DNA of 64,000 nt from Massilia agri. Lineage in GTDB: Bacteria; Pseudomonadota; Gammaproteobacteria; Burkholderiales; Burkholderiaceae_D. The stretch covers positions 62,001 to 126,000 of the forward strand of contig NZ_JANUHA010000001.1 in the NCBI RefSeq assembly GCF_024753255.1, in the 5' to 3' direction. Each line of letters opens with the position of its first letter. Within the stretch, counting starts at the first letter, position 1. The notes beneath the pieces are model-generated. The model had not been told where the DNA came from and made no database searches. It was given only the letters and a program-made list of their open reading frames with translations. Shown in pieces: positions 61,818 to 64,000 of the stretch. The translations under genes and the position numbers were made by a program.

Positions 61818-64000
61818 CCGGGCAGGCGCTTCCGCCGGAAGAGGCCGCGCGCCGCCTGGCCTTCTTCCAGAAGCTGCAGGCGATCACCAACCGCATCCAT
61901 GCCACCGCCAACGTCGAGGAGATCATGCTCGACCTGGGCCTGGATTTCTGCGACCTGCTCGACTGCGACCGCTTCACCCTGTATGCGGTCACGCCCGACA
62001 AGGAGCACATCGTCTCCAAGGTCAAGACGGGCCTGGCCACCTTCCGCGAGCTGCGCCTGCCGGTCGGCTCGTCCTCGATCGCCGGCTTCGTGGCGGCCTC
62101 GCGCCAGCCGGTCCAGATCGACGACGTCTACGACGAGGCAGAGCTCCGGCGCCTGGCGCCCGGGCTGCAGTTCCAGCGCGGGGTCGACCAGCGCAGCGGC
62201 TACCGCACCCGCGAGATGCTGGTCGCGCCCCTGGAAGACGCCGATGGCGGGCTGCTGGGCGTGGTCCAGTTCATCAACCACCGCGCCGGCGGGCCTTTCC
62301 AGCCGCCCGCTCTGGAGGCGGTGCGGCAGCTGTGCGCGACGCTCTCGGTGGCGCTCGGCCAGCGCCTCGGCCCGCAACGCATGCGCGGCAGGTATGACGC
62401 GCTGGTCCAGGAGGGCCTGCTCACCCGCGCCGAACTCGATGCCGCCGGACGCCAGGCGCGCGAGCGCGACCTCGATCTCGAGGAAGTCCTGGAAGGCGCG
62501 CTCCGGGTGCGCCGCGCCGCCATCGGGGCGGCGCTGGCGACCTTCTTCAAGGTCCCCTATGAACCCTTCCGCCCGGACCGGGTCAAGCCGGTCGACCTGC
62601 TGCGCAACCTGAAGGCCCAGTACGTCGAAGAGAACGGCTGGCTGCCGCTGGAGGATGGCCCGAACGGCCTGGTCGTGCTGGCGCTCGACCCGGAACGCAC
62701 GGCCGCCTCGCGCATCGTCGGCCAGCTCTTCCCGAAGTCGAAGGTGGCCTGGCGCGTCACCACGCGCGCCGACTTCCGCGACACCGCGAACGCCTTCTTC
62801 GGCCTGGGCGTCTCCTCCGAATCGGTGGGCGAACTGCTGTCCGGCCTGGAAGACGACGAAGACGGCGAGCTTGCCACCGAGGTCTCGGAAGCAGTCGAGA
62901 ACGAACTGGTTCGCCTGCTGAACAAGGTGATCATGGACGCCCACCGCCAGGGCGTCTCGGACATCCACATCGAACCGCAGCCGGGCAAGGGCAAGACCGG
63001 CATCCGCTTCCGCAAGGACGGCGTGCTGGTGCCCTATATCGAGATCCCGTCCAGCTACCGCAACGCCCTGGTCGCGCGCATCAAGATCATGTGCGACCTC
63101 GACATCTCCGAGCGCAGGAAGCCCCAGGACGGCAAGATCCGCTTCAGGAAGTACGGCCCGCTCGACATCGAACTGCGCGTGGCCACCATCCCTTCGTCCG
63201 GCGGGGTCGAGGACGTGGTGATGCGCATCCTGCAGGCGGGCGAACCGATTCCGCTGGCCAAGCTCGGCCTCACCGACTACAACCTCGAGCGCCTGCTGCC
63301 GGCGATCGGGAAGCCCTATGGCCTGTTCTTCGTGTGCGGCCCGACCGGCTCGGGCAAGACCACGACGCTGCACTCGATCCTGCACCACCTGAACACGCCG
63401 GAGACCAAGATCTGGACCGCGGAAGACCCGGTCGAGATCACGCAGAAAGGCCTGCGCCAGGTGCAGGTCAACCGCAAGGCGGGACTGGACTTCGCCAGCG
63501 TGATGCGGGCATTCCTGCGTGCCGACCCGGACGTGATCATGGTCGGCGAGATGCGCGACAAGGAAACCGTCAGCACCGGCATCGAAGCCTCGCTCACCGG
63601 CCACCTGGTGTTCGCGACCCTGCACACCAACAGCGCGCCGGAATCGATCGTGCGCCTGCTCGACATGGGCATGGACCCCTTCAACTTCGCCGACGCCCTG
63701 CTCGGCATCCTGGCCCAGCGCCTCGCACGCCGCCTGTGCACGGCTTGCCGCCAGGCCTACCAACCGGACCAGGACGAAGTCGACGCCCTGCTGGCGGAAT
63801 ACTGCGAAGACCTGCGCGGCACCGCGTCCTTCAGGGACGACCCGCAGGCCGCGCGCAGCCGCATCGTTGCGGACTGGCGCAGCCGCCACGGCGATTCCGC
63901 GGGCCGCCTGACCCTGTATCGCGCGGTCGGCTGCGACGAATGCAACAAGGGCCACCGCGGCCGCATCGGCCTGCACGAACTGATGCTCGGCACCGACACG
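61814..64000 (+). CDS. GAF-domain GspE/PilB-type secretion ATPase (runs off the window)
   Basis: 729 codons are visible. It starts with GTG, overlapping the previous stop (GTGA). An N-terminal GAF domain (about 15-180; FCDLLDCDRFTLYAVTPDK) precedes a GspE N1-like segment (about 200-310). The ATPase core has Walker A GPTGSGKTTT (K515), the Asp box AEDPVEI, and Walker B VIMVGEMRD with Met where Ile is usual. A zinc region has CTAC (642-645) and CDEC. It powers pilus or type II-like assembly; the GAF domain suggests ligand control. The C-terminus is missing. Confidence 0.93.
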   Translation, partial: MTGQALPPEEAARRLAFFQKLQAITNRIHATANVEEIMLDLGLDFCDLLDCDRFTLYAVTPDKEHIVSKVKTGLATFRELRLPVGSSSIAGFVAASRQPVQIDDVYDEAELRRLAPGLQFQRGVDQRSGYRTREMLVAPLEDADGGLLGVVQFINHRAGGPFQPPALEAVRQLCATLSVALGQRLGPQRMRGRYDALVQEGLLTRAELDAAGRQARERDLDLEEVLEGALRVRRAAIGAALATFFKVPYEPFRPDRVKPVDLLRNLKAQYVEENGWLPLEDGPNGLVVLALDPERTAASRIVGQLFPKSKVAWRVTTRADFRDTANAFFGLGVSSESVGELLSGLEDDEDGELATEVSEAVENELVRLLNKVIMDAHRQGVSDIHIEPQPGKGKTGIRFRKDGVLVPYIEIPSSYRNALVARIKIMCDLDISERRKPQDGKIRFRKYGPLDIELRVATIPSSGGVEDVVMRILQAGEPIPLAKLGLTDYNLERLLPAIGKPYGLFFVCGPTGSGKTTTLHSILHHLNTPETKIWTAEDPVEITQKGLRQVQVNRKAGLDFASVMRAFLRADPDVIMVGEMRDKETVSTGIEASLTGHLVFATLHTNSAPESIVRLLDMGMDPFNFADALLGILAQRLARRLCTACRQAYQPDQDEVDALLAEYCEDLRGTASFRDDPQAARSRIVADWRSRHGDSAGRLTLYRAVGCDECNKGHRGRIGLHELMLGTDT

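Noticed and set aside
61679..63976. 765-codon open frame antisense to the GspE-type ATPase
   Set aside because: The plus strand carries Walker A, Walker B and zinc motifs. The antisense product has none and lacks upstream signals.

Overview
The window is a high-GC chromosomal segment of a betaproteobacterium, most likely family Oxalobacteraceae and probably a Massilia-like genus. This is inferred from the gltA/sdhE/sdhB/sdhA/sdhD/sdhC cluster beside a GntR regulator and mdh, a DUF2863-type gene, a PEP-CTERM protein, an AlaA-type aminotransferase followed by hom, and the base composition. No rRNA is present. The only tRNA is tRNA-Pro(GGG) at 35741-35817.

Layout. (1) 1-10776 is a TCA-cycle block. 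The minus-strand operon sdhC-sdhD-sdhA-sdhB-sdhE-gltA follows a GntR/UTRA regulator. The plus strand carries mdh, a CitE-like lyase, an MliC-like secreted protein and acnA. A palindromic operator lies between gntR and mdh. (2) 10796-13158 holds a small lipoprotein, a lone prepilin-like protein, a periplasmic Kelch protein and a 48-aa membrane protein. (3) 13159-22330 is an iron-uptake and hydrolase region: two TonB-dependent siderophore receptors, each with an upstream Fur-box-like site, a PiuC-type dioxygenase, a DUF2863 protein, an esterase and a beta-lactamase-fold hydrolase. (4) 22327-26258 holds CYTH, M14 carboxypeptidase and unknown genes, then three very hydrophilic low-complexity proteins including a KGG-motif protein. 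(5) 26509-32353 is a tightly packed glycan operon: GT2, two GT4, an SDR, a GmhB-like phosphatase and a GT9 heptosyltransferase-like gene.

(6) 32430-35817 is a small accessory island ending at tRNA-Pro. It has two minus-strand operons that look like type VI secretion amidase effectors with immunity partners: Tae4 with a Rap1a/Tai protein, and a BPSL0067-family protein with an STY0301-like protein. All four junctions are ATGA overlaps. The two operons share a homologous leader of about 85 bp. No T6SS structural gene is in the window. A broken ORF and an AT-richer gene of unknown function complete the island.

(7) 36026-46864 is mostly core: an LplT-acyltransferase fusion, hom, alaA, a Mth938-type protein, an EmrE-like protein, a PEP-CTERM protein, a Bcp peroxiredoxin, PIN-PhoH and membrane proteins. 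(8) 46896-49913 is an ECF42-type sigma factor locus with two DGPF/YCII proteins, two VOC proteins and a promoter of the type reported for ECF42. (9) 49924-60689, minus strand, joins second-messenger enzymes to two-partner secretion: an HD-GYP phosphodiesterase, a CHASE2 adenylate cyclase, TpsB, a 1436-aa TpsA and a FecR-domain protein. The TpsA ends in a striking array of twenty C-x8-C modules. (10) 60930-64000 holds a metallo-beta-lactamase-fold hydrolase coupled to a GAF-domain GspE/PilB ATPase that runs off the window.

Three copies of a paired REP-like palindrome are present. One sits inside the sdh operon and one overlaps the gntR stop codon. The strongest candidates for undescribed biology are the Cys-array exoprotein locus and the effector-immunity island with its duplicated leader.
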